From Streptomyces sp. NBC_00442 (GTDB lineage: Bacteria; Actinomycetota; Actinomycetes; Streptomycetales; Streptomycetaceae): 64,000 bases of DNA. Both the position numbers and the translations under genes were made by a program. Shown in pieces: positions 15,887-24,464 of this stretch. The notes below the pieces were generated by a model. That model was not told the origin of the DNA. It worked only from the letters and a program-made list of their open reading frames with translations, and did not search any database. The stretch lies in NCBI RefSeq assembly GCF_036014195.1, contig NZ_CP107918.1:3162001-3226000 (forward strand), in the 5' to 3' direction. How positions within the stretch are numbered: position 1 is the first letter of the stretch; every line of letters starts with the position of its first letter.

Positions 15887-17725
15887 ATGTCTGTCAGGAT
15901 AGATGGGGACAAAAACGGATCGGTTCCGACTCGTGTACGAAAGGTCCTCCGCGGGCCGCGCCCCGAGTCGGTTCCCAAGCTGGTCGGTACGGCCTGCACG
16001 ATCGTGGGCCTCCTGGACGTCGCGGCCGGAGTCTTCGATCGCGTCCGGCACAGTCGGTTCCACACCGTCAGCGAGGTGCTGCCGGGCACCTTCGGCCCCT
16101 TCGCGGCGGCCGTGGCGCTCAGCGCCGGCATCCTGCTGCTGCTCCTCGCGCACGGCCTGAAGCGCCGCAAGCGGCGCGCCTGGCGGGCCGCCGTGGTGCT
16201 GCTGCCCATCGGGGCGGTGGCCCAGTTCTGGTACCGGCACTCCGTCGTCGGCGTGCTGATCTCATTGGTACTTCTCACGCTGCTCGTCCGCCACCGGAGC
16301 GAGTTCAACGCGCTGCCCGACCCGCGCAGCCGCTGGAAGGCCGTGGCGAACTTCTTCCTGATGGGAGCGGGGTCGCTGGGCCTCGGCCTGGTCATCGTGA
16401 GCGTCCACCCGCACCGCACGGTGGGCAATCCGAGCATCGTGGACCGCATCCAGCACGTGATGTTCGGCCTGTTCGGCGTGGAGGGGCCGGTCGAGTACCA
16501 GGGCAAGACCAGCTGGACCGTCGGGTACTCGCTCGGCGCGCTCGGCCTGCTCACCGCGATCACCACGATCTACCTGGCGTTCCGCCCCGAGCACCCGGCC
16601 GCGCGCCTCACCGAGGACGACGAGCACAAGCTGCGCGAGCTGCTCGCCAGGCACGGCGCCCGTGACTCGCTCGGCCACTTCGCGCTGCGCCGCGACAAGG
16701 CCGTCGTCTTCTCGCCCAGCGGCAAGGCGGCCGTGACCTACCGCGTGGTCTCCGGTGTGATGCTCGCCTCGGGCGACCCGATCGGTGACGTCGAGGCCTG
16801 GCCCGGCGCCATCGAGCGCTTCATGGACGAGGCCAAGGCCCACTCGTGGACCCCGGCGGTCGTCGGCTGCTCCGAGACCGGCGGCGAGGTCTGGACCCGC
16901 GAGACCGGGCTCGACGCGCTGGAGCTGGGTGACGAGGCGGTGGTGGACGTCGCGGATTTCTCCCTCGCCGGACGCGCCATGCGGAACGTACGCCAGATGG
17001 TCAAGCGCATCGAGCGCAATGGCTACGAAACCCGCGTGCGGCGCGTTCGTGACCTCTCCGACGGGGAGCTGGAGCGCATCCGCCGGGCCGCGGAGGACTG
17101 GCGCGGCACCGACACCGAGCGCGGCTTCTCGATGGCGCTCGGCCGCATCGGCGACCCGAACGACGGGGACTGCGTGATCGCGACGGCCCACAAGGCCGAC
17201 GACGAGGGCACCGCGCCCTCCCCCTACGGCGACCTGAAGGCCATCCTGCACTTCGTCCCCTGGGGCAAGGACGGAATGTCCCTGGAGATGATGCGCCGCG
17301 ACCGTGCGGCGGACCCCGGCATGAACGAGCTCCTGATCGTGGCGTCGCTCCAGGCCTGCGAGAAGATCGGCGTGAAGCAGGTCTCCCTCAACTTCGCGAT
17401 GTTCCGCTCGGCGCTGGCGCGCGGCGAGAAGATCGGGGCGGGGCCGGTGCTGCGCCTGTGGCGCGGCCTCCTGGTCTTCCTCTCCCGCTGGTTCCAGATC
17501 GAGTCCCTCTACAAGTTCAACGCGAAGTTCCAGCCGCGGTGGGAGCCGCGCTTCATGGTGTACCGGGCCCATGCCGACCTTCCTCGCATCGGGTTCGCCG
17601 TGATGCAGGCGGAAGGCTTCGTGAACCTGGGTCTGCCGGCGCCGCTCGCTCGCCTCACGCGGGCCGCGCGGCGCGAACGGGCCTGCGCCCACGCCCCGAA
17701 AGAACCCGGCGTACGCCCGGCCTGA
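15887..17725 (+). CDS. MprF/LysX-like phosphatidylglycerol aminoacyltransferase (DUF2156)
   Basis: A 612-residue membrane protein. Six or so membrane segments occupy about residues 35-235 and are followed by a cytosolic DUF2156 (double GNAT) domain from about residue 250, including FSPSGKAAVTYRVVSGVML and SLEMMRRDRAADPGMNELLI. This domain transfers an amino acid from aminoacyl-tRNA to membrane lipid, reducing negative surface charge. Unlike mycobacterial LysX there is no fused lysyl-tRNA synthetase at the C-terminus, so it must use charged tRNA from the general pool. Lysine, alanine or ornithine specificity is not readable. ATG 15887 has GGGAAG upstream. Shares a 150-bp divergent promoter with the esterase. 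Confidence 0.88.
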   Translation: MSVRIDGDKNGSVPTRVRKVLRGPRPESVPKLVGTACTIVGLLDVAAGVFDRVRHSRFHTVSEVLPGTFGPFAAAVALSAGILLLLLAHGLKRRKRRAWRAAVVLLPIGAVAQFWYRHSVVGVLISLVLLTLLVRHRSEFNALPDPRSRWKAVANFFLMGAGSLGLGLVIVSVHPHRTVGNPSIVDRIQHVMFGLFGVEGPVEYQGKTSWTVGYSLGALGLLTAITTIYLAFRPEHPAARLTEDDEHKLRELLARHGARDSLGHFALRRDKAVVFSPSGKAAVTYRVVSGVMLASGDPIGDVEAWPGAIERFMDEAKAHSWTPAVVGCSETGGEVWTRETGLDALELGDEAVVDVADFSLAGRAMRNVRQMVKRIERNGYETRVRRVRDLSDGELERIRRAAEDWRGTDTERGFSMALGRIGDPNDGDCVIATAHKADDEGTAPSPYGDLKAILHFVPWGKDGMSLEMMRRDRAADPGMNELLIVASLQACEKIGVKQVSLNFAMFRSALARGEKIGAGPVLRLWRGLLVFLSRWFQIESLYKFNAKFQPRWEPRFMVYRAHADLPRIGFAVMQAEGFVNLGLPAPLARLTRAARRERACAHAPKEPGVRPA

Positions 17726-18170
17726 CCCGGCCCCGCCCCCGCCCGAACCCCGGCGCCGTTTCCCCCTGCGGGGGGGGCGGGCCGGGGTTCCGCGTTCCCC
17801 CCACGGGGCTCGGCTGCGCGCAGATCCCCGCGTCCCTCGAAGGGTCGTCATCAGGGTGCGGGCCGCGGAGACCTGCCCGCGCAGTTCCCCGCGCCCCTTG
17901 AACGGCCGGTTTTCGGGTGCGGGCCGTGGACGGCTGGTCGCGCAGTTCCCCGCGCCCCTCAGGTATCCGGTGCCGGGCAGCATGGGCATCCTCAGCCCGT
18001 CATGGGGTCCCCCCTGGCCCTTAAGGCCTTGGGGGAGATTGAGGACGAGCACCCTTCAGGCGCGAACGGGGGTCTGGGGGCGGAGCCCCCAGGGAGCCGA
18101 GGCCCTCACGTAGCCGCACGGACGGGAGGGTGGGAAAACTCCCCGGGGTCCGGGGCGGAGCCCCAGGGGG
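17726..18170. repeat. Gene-free gap filled with intergenic repeats
   Basis: After a GC-rich segment (17726-17830), two reverse-orientation units of the GCGCAGTTCCCCGCGCCCC family lie at about 17872-17970. They are followed by a terminator-like composite copy at about 17970-18170 with CCCTTAAGGCCTTGGGGGAG and two CTGGGGGCGGAGCCCCCAG-type hairpins. It separates the convergent MprF-like and MFS genes and should end both transcripts. I see no coding potential. Confidence 0.7.
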
Positions 18171-19643
18171 CTAGGCCTGCTGGAGCTCGGGATCCGGGGT
18201 CTTCGAGGACGCCGCGACCCGCCGCGCACGCAACCCGTCGGACGACAACCCCACCAAGGCCACACCCACCACCAGCACGAACGCCACCCCGGCCAGCGCG
18301 AACGACAGCGTGAACTGGCTCTCCGCCGGCAGCGGCGGCACCCCGGCCGGCAACCCGGACAGCACCTTCGACGCGAGCAACGACGTGATCACCGCACTGG
18401 CGATCGCCGAACCGACCGACCGCGAGATCGAGTTGATCCCGTTCGCGATCCCCGTCTGGTGGTGCGGGACACTCGCCACGATGAGTGCCGGCATCGCCGC
18501 GTACCCGAAGCTGATCGCGGCACCGATGAGCATGCCCGCGAGGATGACGGACGACGTCGAGTCGTGCGCCCCGGTCAGCCAGGCGAAGCCGAGCACGCCG
18601 AAGGCCGCACCCGCCGCGAGGGTGAAGCGCGCCCCGATCCGCCCCACGAGCAGCCCGCCGAGCGGCGCGGCGATCAGCGAGACGAGGGTGGTGGGCAGCA
18701 GGTACTCGACGGACGCGCGCAGCACCGAGGCGGAGAACCCGTACCCGGTGAGGCGGTCCGGCATCTGCACCAGGTAGGAGACGCCGATGAACTGGGAGAA
18801 CATCGCGAAGCCGAGGAGCAGCCCGGCCAGGTTGGTGAAGAGCACCGGCCGGTGCGCGAACATCCGCATGTCGACCATGGGCGCGGCGACCTTGCGCTCG
18901 ACGAGGACCCAGACCGCGGCCATCACGACCGCACCGACGAAGAACCCGACCGTACGACCGGAGGACCAGCCCCACTCGTGGCCCTGCGAGATGGGCAGCA
19001 GGAGCATCACGAGGAAGGCGGCCAGGGTGGCGGCGCCGAGCCAGTCGGTGCGTCCGCCCGTCTTCGTACGGGAGGCCGGCACGACCACGACGACGGCGAT
19101 GAGGGCGACGACCGCGAGGATCACGGCGAGCCAGAACACCCGGTGGTAGTCGGGGTGCGAGCCCTGCGTGAGCAGGCCCGCGCCGACGAGGGCGAGCCCG
19201 CTGCCGAACGCGAGCGTGCCGCTGACCAGCGCCATCGCGCCGTGGAGCTTCTGCGGCGGTATCTCCTCGCGCAGGACGGAAAGAGCCAGCGGGAAGATCG
19301 CGGTGGCCGCGCCCTGGAGCACCCGGCCGACGATCAGCAGCACGAGCGAGCTGGTGGTGGCGGCGAGCACGGAGCCCACGACCATGACCACGAGCACCCC
19401 GATCAGGGTCGGCTTCTTGCCGTGCATGTCGCCGAAGCGGCCGAGCAGCGGGGTGAAGACGGCCGCGGAGAGCAGGGTCGCGGTGGTGACCCAGCTGACG
19501 CCGGACGTGGTGGTGCCGAGGTCGCTCTGGATGGTGCCGAGGATCGGCACCACCAGGGTCTGCATCATCGAGACGACCATGGCGGCGAGTCCGAGGACCA
19601 GGACGAGCCCGGTGCCGCCGCTGGGGCGTTGGTTAGTGGTCAC
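18171..19643 (-). CDS. MFS drug/H+ antiporter, DHA2 (14-TM) family
   Basis: A 490-residue transporter with about 14 membrane segments. Motif A is GRFGDMHGKKPTLIGV and the antiporter motif C region includes LALVGAGLLTQG. DHA2 pumps export cationic drugs, dyes or antibiotics. GTG 19643 (VTTNQRPSGG) has GGAAG five bases upstream. The divergent MarR gene and two related operator-like dyads in the shared 165-bp region indicate drug-inducible control. The stop codon lies at the border of the repeat-rich gap. Confidence 0.93.
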   Translation of the reverse strand: MTTNQRPSGGTGLVLVLGLAAMVVSMMQTLVVPILGTIQSDLGTTTSGVSWVTTATLLSAAVFTPLLGRFGDMHGKKPTLIGVLVVMVVGSVLAATTSSLVLLIVGRVLQGAATAIFPLALSVLREEIPPQKLHGAMALVSGTLAFGSGLALVGAGLLTQGSHPDYHRVFWLAVILAVVALIAVVVVVPASRTKTGGRTDWLGAATLAAFLVMLLLPISQGHEWGWSSGRTVGFFVGAVVMAAVWVLVERKVAAPMVDMRMFAHRPVLFTNLAGLLLGFAMFSQFIGVSYLVQMPDRLTGYGFSASVLRASVEYLLPTTLVSLIAAPLGGLLVGRIGARFTLAAGAAFGVLGFAWLTGAHDSTSSVILAGMLIGAAISFGYAAMPALIVASVPHHQTGIANGINSISRSVGSAIASAVITSLLASKVLSGLPAGVPPLPAESQFTLSFALAGVAFVLVVGVALVGLSSDGLRARRVAASSKTPDPELQQA

Positions 19644-19721
19644 TTTTTCTTCCGTACGGCAGGAGTAGGCACCCCCGAGCACTCAAGGGCACTCGGGAGC
19701 AGGTACTTGAACACATGGAAG

Positions 19722-19736
19722 CTTGATTACCTCAAG
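19722..19736. promoter_or_regulatory. MarR operator candidate, site 1
   Basis: CTTGATTACCTCAAG is an inverted repeat (CTTGA/TCAAG). Its reverse complement matches site 2 at 19763-19777 in 13 of 15 positions. It lies between the divergent MFS and MarR starts. Confidence 0.65.
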
Positions 19737-19762
19737 CAACTGAATGAAGGTAAACATCGAAG

Positions 19763-19777
19763 GTTGAGGTAGTCAAG
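19763..19777. promoter_or_regulatory. MarR operator candidate, site 2
   Basis: GTTGAGGTAGTCAAG is an inverted repeat (TTGA/TCAA) in the opposite orientation to site 1, centre to centre 41 bp, about four helical turns. Sites on the same face would allow two repressor dimers to cover both promoters. Confidence 0.65.
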
Positions 19778-19795
19778 TTTTGCTCGGGGCGCGGG

Positions 19796-19801
19796 TACAG
19801 T
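19796..19801 (+). promoter_or_regulatory. -10 hexamer TACAGT, leaderless start of the MarR gene
   Basis: TACAGT ends 7 nt before the ATG at 19809, and no Shine-Dalgarno sequence precedes the ATG. Confidence 0.5.
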
Positions 19802-19808
19802 GGGCGGC

Positions 19809-20264
19809 ATGCCTGGAACCCGCCCCACCGCCGTCAGCAACCTCACGCTCATGGACGCCATCTGGGACTCCCTGGCCGGCTTCTACGGCGACTTCACGTC
19901 GGCCGCCGCCGACCAGGGCCTCACCTCCAGCCAGGCCAAGACCCTGACCGTGCTGCGCCGGGGCCCCGCCTCCATGCGCTCGCTCGCCACCACGCTGCAC
20001 TGCGACGCCTCCAACGTGACCGGGATCATCGACCGCCTCGAAGCACGCGCCCTGGTGCGCCGCGAGCCGAGCCCCACCGACCGGCGCGTCAAGAACGTCG
20101 TCCTCACCGACGACGGGACGCGCATCGTGGAGACGGTCAGGACGGGCATGCTCGCCACCCACGCCGCGCTCGACTCGCTGCCCGACGCCGACCGCGTCGC
20201 CCTGCACGACCTCCTGGAGCGCCTCTTCCCCGCCCCCGGGCATGGTCCGGTTACTCCTGCCTGA
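19809..20264 (+). CDS. MarR-family repressor of the divergent MFS pump
   Basis: A 151-residue winged-helix regulator. The recognition region is SMRSLATTLHCDASNVTGII and the wing is RREPSPTDRRVKNVVLTDDG, both typical of MarR. Divergence from a DHA2 pump and the paired dyads between them point to a ligand-released repressor of that pump and of itself. ATG 19809 (MPGTRPTAVSN) is chosen; a GTG at 19800 in frame would add three residues. Only 16 bp separate its stop from folP, but folP has its own -10 signal. Confidence 0.9.
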   Translation: MPGTRPTAVSNLTLMDAIWDSLAGFYGDFTSAAADQGLTSSQAKTLTVLRRGPASMRSLATTLHCDASNVTGIIDRLEARALVRREPSPTDRRVKNVVLTDDGTRIVETVRTGMLATHAALDSLPDADRVALHDLLERLFPAPGHGPVTPA

Positions 20265-20268
20265 CGCA

Positions 20269-20274
20269 TACGCT
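20269..20274 (+). promoter_or_regulatory. -10 hexamer TACGCT, leaderless start of folP
   Basis: TACGCT ends 6 nt before ATG 20281. This suggests the folate operon is driven by its own promoter rather than by readthrough from the MarR gene. Confidence 0.5.
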
Positions 20275-20280
20275 TGACGC

Positions 20281-21153
20281 ATGAGTACGTTGAACGGGCT
20301 GCCGAACGGGCGGGGGACCGTCGCCGGGCTGCCCGCGTGGGACCGCTGCGCGGTCATGGGCGTGGTCAATGTGACGCCCGACTCCTTCTCCGACGGCGGC
20401 CGGTGGTTCGACACCTCGATCGCCGTCAAGCGCGGCCTCGACCTCGTCACCGAGGGCGCCGACCTCGTGGACGTCGGCGGCGAGTCGACCCGCCCCGGCG
20501 CCTCGCGCGTGGACGAGGCCGAGGAGCTGCGCCGCGTCGTCCCCGTCGTGCGCGGCCTGGTCGCCGAGGGCGTCACCGTCTCCGTCGACACCATGCGTGC
20601 CCGCGTCGCCGAGCAGGCGATCACCGCCGGCGCGGTCCTGGTCAACGACGTCAGCGGCGGCCTCGCGGACCCCGCGATGATCCCCGCCGTCGCCGACACC
20701 GGCGCCCCCTTCGTCGTCATGCACTGGCGCGGCTTCAGCCAGGACATGAACAGCCGCGCGGTCTACGCCGACGTGGTGAGCGAGGTCGTCGCCGAGCTGC
20801 GCCTGCGCGTGGAGGCCGTCATCGAGGGCGGTATCGCCCCCGAGCGCCTCGTGATCGACCCCGGCCTCGGCTTCGCCAAGCAGGCCGGCCACGACCTCGC
20901 GCTCGTCGCCCACCTCGCCCGGCTCCGCGCGCTCGGGCACCCCGTCCTGGTCGCGGCCTCCCGCAAGCGGTTCCTCGGCCACGTCCTGGCCGGCGAGGAG
21001 GGTGCGCCGCCGCCCGCCCGCGAGCGCGACGCGGCCACCGCCGCCGTCTCCGCCATAGCCGCTCACGAGGGCGCCTGGGCCGTGCGCGTCCACGAGGTCC
21101 GCGCCACCGCCGACGCCGTCCGCGTGGCCCGCGCCGTCGAGGGAGCCCGGTGA
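20281..21153 (+). CDS. folP: Dihydropteroate synthase
   Basis: A 290-residue enzyme that condenses 4-aminobenzoate with 6-hydroxymethyl-7,8-dihydropterin diphosphate, the sulfonamide target of folate synthesis. Signatures are MGVVNVTPDSFSDGG (residues 26-40), VDVGGESTRPGA, and a final SRKRFLG block that binds substrate phosphate. The length and motifs match the functional FolP1 rather than the inactive mycobacterial FolP2 paralogue. It heads the run folP, NTF2-like, (gap) folB, folK, DUF3180. The downstream gene overlaps its stop by GTGA, so the two are translationally coupled. Confidence 0.96.
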   Translation: MSTLNGLPNGRGTVAGLPAWDRCAVMGVVNVTPDSFSDGGRWFDTSIAVKRGLDLVTEGADLVDVGGESTRPGASRVDEAEELRRVVPVVRGLVAEGVTVSVDTMRARVAEQAITAGAVLVNDVSGGLADPAMIPAVADTGAPFVVMHWRGFSQDMNSRAVYADVVSEVVAELRLRVEAVIEGGIAPERLVIDPGLGFAKQAGHDLALVAHLARLRALGHPVLVAASRKRFLGHVLAGEEGAPPPARERDAATAAVSAIAAHEGAWAVRVHEVRATADAVRVARAVEGAR

Positions 21154-21611
21154 GCCCCCGTACGGACGCCGAGGCCGTCGAGCGCGCCAATACGGCGTTC
21201 TACGAGACCCTGGAGCGGGGCGACTTCGACGAACTGTCCGAACTCTGGCTCAGCGCCACCGAGGCCGGCGACACCGGGATCTCCTGCGTCCACCCGGGCT
21301 GGCCCGTCCTGTCCGGGCGCGGCGAGGTGCTCCGCTCGTACGCGCTGATCATGGCGAACACCGAGTACATCCAGTTCTTCCTGACCGATGTGAAGGCCGT
21401 CGTGCTCGGCGACACCGCCCTGGTCACCTGCACCGAGAACATCCTCAGCGGCGGTCCCGCCGAGGAGAGCGGCGAACTGGGACCCCTCGTCGGCCAGCTC
21501 GTGGTCGCCACCAATGTGTTCCGCCGCACATCCGAGGGCTGGCGGCTCTGGTCCCACCACGGCTCTCCGGTCCTCGCCGAATCGGGCGACGAGGAGCCGG
21601 ACGAGGCCTGA
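21150..21611 (+). CDS. NTF2/SnoaL-like protein coupled to folP
   Basis: A 153-residue single-domain protein of the cone-shaped NTF2-like fold. It begins VSPRTDAEAVERANTAFYET, with HPGWPVLSGRGEVLRSYALI and WRLWSHHGSPVL as family-like blocks. The GTG at 21150 overlaps the folP stop (GTGA), which fixes the start. The fold serves as enzyme (isomerase, dehydratase) or as binding module; no role in folate synthesis is established as far as I know. Tight coupling to folP suggests it acts on a pterin intermediate or stabilises the enzyme, but this is inference. Confidence 0.85.
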   Translation: MSPRTDAEAVERANTAFYETLERGDFDELSELWLSATEAGDTGISCVHPGWPVLSGRGEVLRSYALIMANTEYIQFFLTDVKAVVLGDTALVTCTENILSGGPAEESGELGPLVGQLVVATNVFRRTSEGWRLWSHHGSPVLAESGDEEPDEA

Positions 21612-21828
21612 CGGGGCCTGGGGAGGACTGAATCCGGGCACGATCGGGGGCTTTTGAGGATTGAACCCGGAGCCATCGGGTAGGGGCGGCTACCAGGCCT
21701 GTCAGGATCTGTCCATAGCCCCCATGGGCGAGCACTGTCAGTGCCCGCAGGTAGATTCGATTGTGGGCACCGTGCCGCCCGCACGCGGCCGCATGTCCGT
21801 CTGACCAACGACAGCAGGAGTGATTCGC

Positions 21829-22188
21829 GTGGATCGTGTCGCGCTGCGCGGCCTCAAGGCCCGTGGGCACCATGGCGTCTTCCCCCGGGAACGCGAGGAA
21901 GGCCAGACCTTCATCGTGGATCTGGTGCTCGGCCTCGACACCCGCCTCGCGGCGGCCGACGACGACCTGGCGAAGACCGTGCACTACGGCGTGGTGGCCG
22001 AGGAAGTCGTGGACGTCGTCCAGGGCGAGCCCGTCGACCTGATCGAGACGCTCGCCGAGCGGATCGCCCAGCAGTGCCTCAAGCACGAAGGCGTCCACGA
22101 GGTGGAGGTGGTCGTCCACAAGCCCGACGCGCCGATCACCGTCCCGTTCGACGACGTGACCATCACCATCACCCGGAGCCGAGTATGA
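21829..22188 (+). CDS. folB: Dihydroneopterin aldolase
   Basis: A 119-residue enzyme that converts 7,8-dihydroneopterin to 6-hydroxymethyl-7,8-dihydropterin and glycolaldehyde. It shows the family text VDRVALRGLKARGHHGVFP, the conserved Glu/Lys region VVVHKPDAPI, and the usual length of about 120 residues. GTG 21829 was chosen because AGCAGGAG lies eight bases upstream; the in-frame GTG at 21820 sits inside that ribosome-binding site. It is preceded by a 217-bp gap with a GCACTGTCAGTGC dyad (21747-21759 region) that may hold a promoter. Its stop overlaps folK by ATGA. Confidence 0.96.
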   Translation: MDRVALRGLKARGHHGVFPREREEGQTFIVDLVLGLDTRLAAADDDLAKTVHYGVVAEEVVDVVQGEPVDLIETLAERIAQQCLKHEGVHEVEVVVHKPDAPITVPFDDVTITITRSRV

Positions 22189-22799
22189 GCGTGTATCCGC
22201 AGGGGGCCGCGCAGAGCGACCCGACCGTACAGCCGGTGCCCACCTCCGTGGTCGAGCAGGTCGACGCGGCCGACATGACGCTCTCCAACCCGCGCCGCGC
22301 GGTCATCGCCCTCGGCTCCAACCTCGGCAACCGCCTGGAGACGCTCCAGGGCGCCATCGACGCCCTGGAGGACACCCCCGGGCTGCGCGTCAAAGCCGTC
22401 TCCCCGGTGTACGAGACCGAGCCCTGGGGCGTCGAGGAGGGCTCCCAGCCCTCCTACCTCAACGCGGTCGTCGTCGTGAAGACCACACTGCCGCCGGCCT
22501 CGCTCCTGGAGCGCGGCCACGCCATCGAAGAGGCCTTCGACCGCGTCCGCGAGGAGCGCTGGGGGCCGCGCACGATCGACGTGGACATCGTTGCCTACGC
22601 CGATGTCGTCTCCGACGACCCGGTCCTGACGCTCCCTCACCCGCGCGCCCACCAGCGTGCCTTCGTGCTCGCCCCCTGGCACGACGTGGAGCCCGGCGCC
22701 CAGCTGCCCGGCCACGGCACGGTCGCCGACCTGCTGGGCGGTGTGGGCCACGACGGCGTGCTGGCCCGCGCCGACCTGGAACTCCGTCTGCCCGAGTAG
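22185..22799 (+). CDS. folK: 2-amino-4-hydroxy-6-hydroxymethyldihydropteridine diphosphokinase (HPPK)
   Basis: A 204-residue enzyme that transfers pyrophosphate from ATP to hydroxymethyldihydropterin, the step before FolP. Signatures are IALGSNLGNRLE and the ATP/Mg block RWGPRTIDVDIVAY, followed by LPHPRAHQRAFVLAPW. About 38 residues precede the usual HPPK start, an Ala/Val/Pro-rich extension. The ATG at 22185 overlaps the folB stop (ATGA), supporting this start. With folP, folB and folE, nearly the whole pterin branch is in the window. Confidence 0.96.
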   Translation: MSVYPQGAAQSDPTVQPVPTSVVEQVDAADMTLSNPRRAVIALGSNLGNRLETLQGAIDALEDTPGLRVKAVSPVYETEPWGVEEGSQPSYLNAVVVVKTTLPPASLLERGHAIEEAFDRVREERWGPRTIDVDIVAYADVVSDDPVLTLPHPRAHQRAFVLAPWHDVEPGAQLPGHGTVADLLGGVGHDGVLARADLELRLPE

Positions 22800-22871
22800 T
22801 CGTTACGCTTCTGGGCGTCGCGGCACACCGGCTTCGACCTGACCACCTAGAGACGCGAAGGGCACTACTCC

Positions 22872-23351
22872 GTGAAGCAACTGCGGCTTGGCGTGCTGGC
22901 CGGACTGTTCGTCATCGCCGGAGTGCTCTCCTGGGCGGGCGCCCGGCTGTGGGACGCGGTCGCCACCCTGCCGAGCGTGCCGATCGCGGCCCCCATCGTC
23001 CTCGCGGTGATCGCCGTCATCCTGCTCGCCACCGCCCTGTCCATCCGCTCCCGGCTGCGCGCCCAGCGCGAGCGCCGGCCGGGTGCCAAGGGCGTGGAGC
23101 CCCTGATGGCGGCGCGCGCGGTGGTCTTCGGCCAGGCCAGCGCCCTGGTCGCGGCCCTGGTGTGCGGGATGTACGGCGGCACCGGCGTCTATCTGCTGAG
23201 CTACCTCGACGTGCCGTCCCGCCGCGACCAGGCGATCTACGCCGGCTTCTCGGTCCTGGCCGGCATCGCCGTGGTGGCCGCCGCGTTCTTCCTCGAGCGC
23301 GTCTGCAAGCTCCCCGAGGACGAGGACGACACCACGGCCCCGGTCACCTGA
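22872..23351 (+). CDS. DUF3180 membrane protein
   Basis: A 159-residue membrane protein with four hydrophobic segments (about residues 6-25, 38-58, 80-105 and 118-140), matching the actinobacterial DUF3180 family that follows folK in many genomes (Rv3605c position in M. tuberculosis, from memory). It starts at GTG 22872 with MKQLRLGVLAGLFVIAG. The conserved place after folK suggests a folate-related or co-regulated role, but the function is unknown. It closes the plus-strand folate run. Confidence 0.88.
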   Translation: MKQLRLGVLAGLFVIAGVLSWAGARLWDAVATLPSVPIAAPIVLAVIAVILLATALSIRSRLRAQRERRPGAKGVEPLMAARAVVFGQASALVAALVCGMYGGTGVYLLSYLDVPSRRDQAIYAGFSVLAGIAVVAAAFFLERVCKLPEDEDDTTAPVT

Positions 23352-23465
23352 CACCACGCGGCCGGGCACCACGCGCCGACGCACCGCGGCGGCCGGGCAC
23401 CACGCGACCGGTCCTCCGCGGGTCCGCTCGCGGCGGACACCGCGCGGCCTCCGCCCGCGCGCCGG

Positions 23466-24464
23466 CTACAGCAAGGTGCCGCCCTCGACGCGGGTCCGCG
23501 CCAGGATCTCGTCCAGCCGCGCGAGCACGGCCGCCGACAGCTCGATCCGCGCGGCCGCGAGATTCTCCTCGATGTGGGCGGGGGTGCGGCTGCCCGGGAT
23601 CGGCACCGTGTGGTCGTACTGGTGCAGCAGCCAGGCCAGCGCCAGCTGCGCCGCAGTGATGCCGAGTTCCTCGGCGACCCCGCGCACCGGCGCGAACCGG
23701 TCGTTGTTGGCCTTCAGGTTGGCCGCGTCGAACCGGCCCATGTGCTGCCGGAAGTCGCCGTCGCCCACCGCCTCCACCGTGCCGCCGAGGAAGCCCTGCC
23801 CCAGCGGCGACCACGGCACGATACCGACACCCAACTCCCGTGCCACGGCGAGCAGTTCGGGGGCGATCGGCCGCCACATCGACCATTCGACCTGCACGGC
23901 GGCCACCGGGTGCACGGCGTGCGCCGCACGCAGCTGGTCGGACGTCACGTTGGACAGGCCGAGATGGCGCACGAGCCCCGCCTCGACGAGGTCGGCCACC
24001 GCGCCCACCGTGTCGGTCAGCGGCACCTGCGGGTCGGGAAAGTGCGGGTAATACAGGTCGATGTACTCCGTGCCGAGCCCCCGCAGGCTCGCCTCCGCAT
24101 AGCCCCGTACGTGCTTCGGGTCGGCGTTGACCGCCAGCTCGCCGAACGCGTAGCCGACCGGGAAGGGGTGCGGCTCGGCTCCCTCGGGGATCCGGAAGCC
24201 GAACTTGGTTGCCACGACGGCCTGTTCGCGCCGCCGCCCCTTGAGCACCCTCCCGACGAGCCGCTCGTTGTGACCGTCCGCGCCGTAACCGTCGGCCGTG
24301 TCGATGAAGGTCGTGCCGGCGTCGAGCGCCGCCCGCAGCGCACGCTCGCCCCGCTCGTCGTCGATGTCGCCGTAGATTCCCGGCGAGAGGACCATGGCGC
24401 CGAAGCCCAGTGCGGATACTTCCAGTTCACCGAGGGTGCGGGCCGGGAGTGTCTGTTCCGTCAT
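23466..24464 (-). CDS. Aldo/keto reductase
   Basis: A 332-residue (beta/alpha)8 NADPH-dependent oxidoreductase. The catalytic tetrad is visible: Asp in FIDTADGYG with its Tyr, Lys in VVATKFGF, and His in LYYPHFPDP. The C-terminal cofactor block is IPGSRTPAHIEENLAAARI. The ATG at 24464 directly follows GGAGG with no spacer, so either initiation is weak or the transcript is nearly leaderless (CAGGCT lies 6 nt upstream). It is inserted between the DUF3180 gene and folE, which are closer neighbours in mycobacteria. Substrate unknown. Confidence 0.9.
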   Translation of the reverse strand: MTEQTLPARTLGELEVSALGFGAMVLSPGIYGDIDDERGERALRAALDAGTTFIDTADGYGADGHNERLVGRVLKGRRREQAVVATKFGFRIPEGAEPHPFPVGYAFGELAVNADPKHVRGYAEASLRGLGTEYIDLYYPHFPDPQVPLTDTVGAVADLVEAGLVRHLGLSNVTSDQLRAAHAVHPVAAVQVEWSMWRPIAPELLAVARELGVGIVPWSPLGQGFLGGTVEAVGDGDFRQHMGRFDAANLKANNDRFAPVRGVAEELGITAAQLALAWLLHQYDHTVPIPGSRTPAHIEENLAAARIELSAAVLARLDEILARTRVEGGTLL

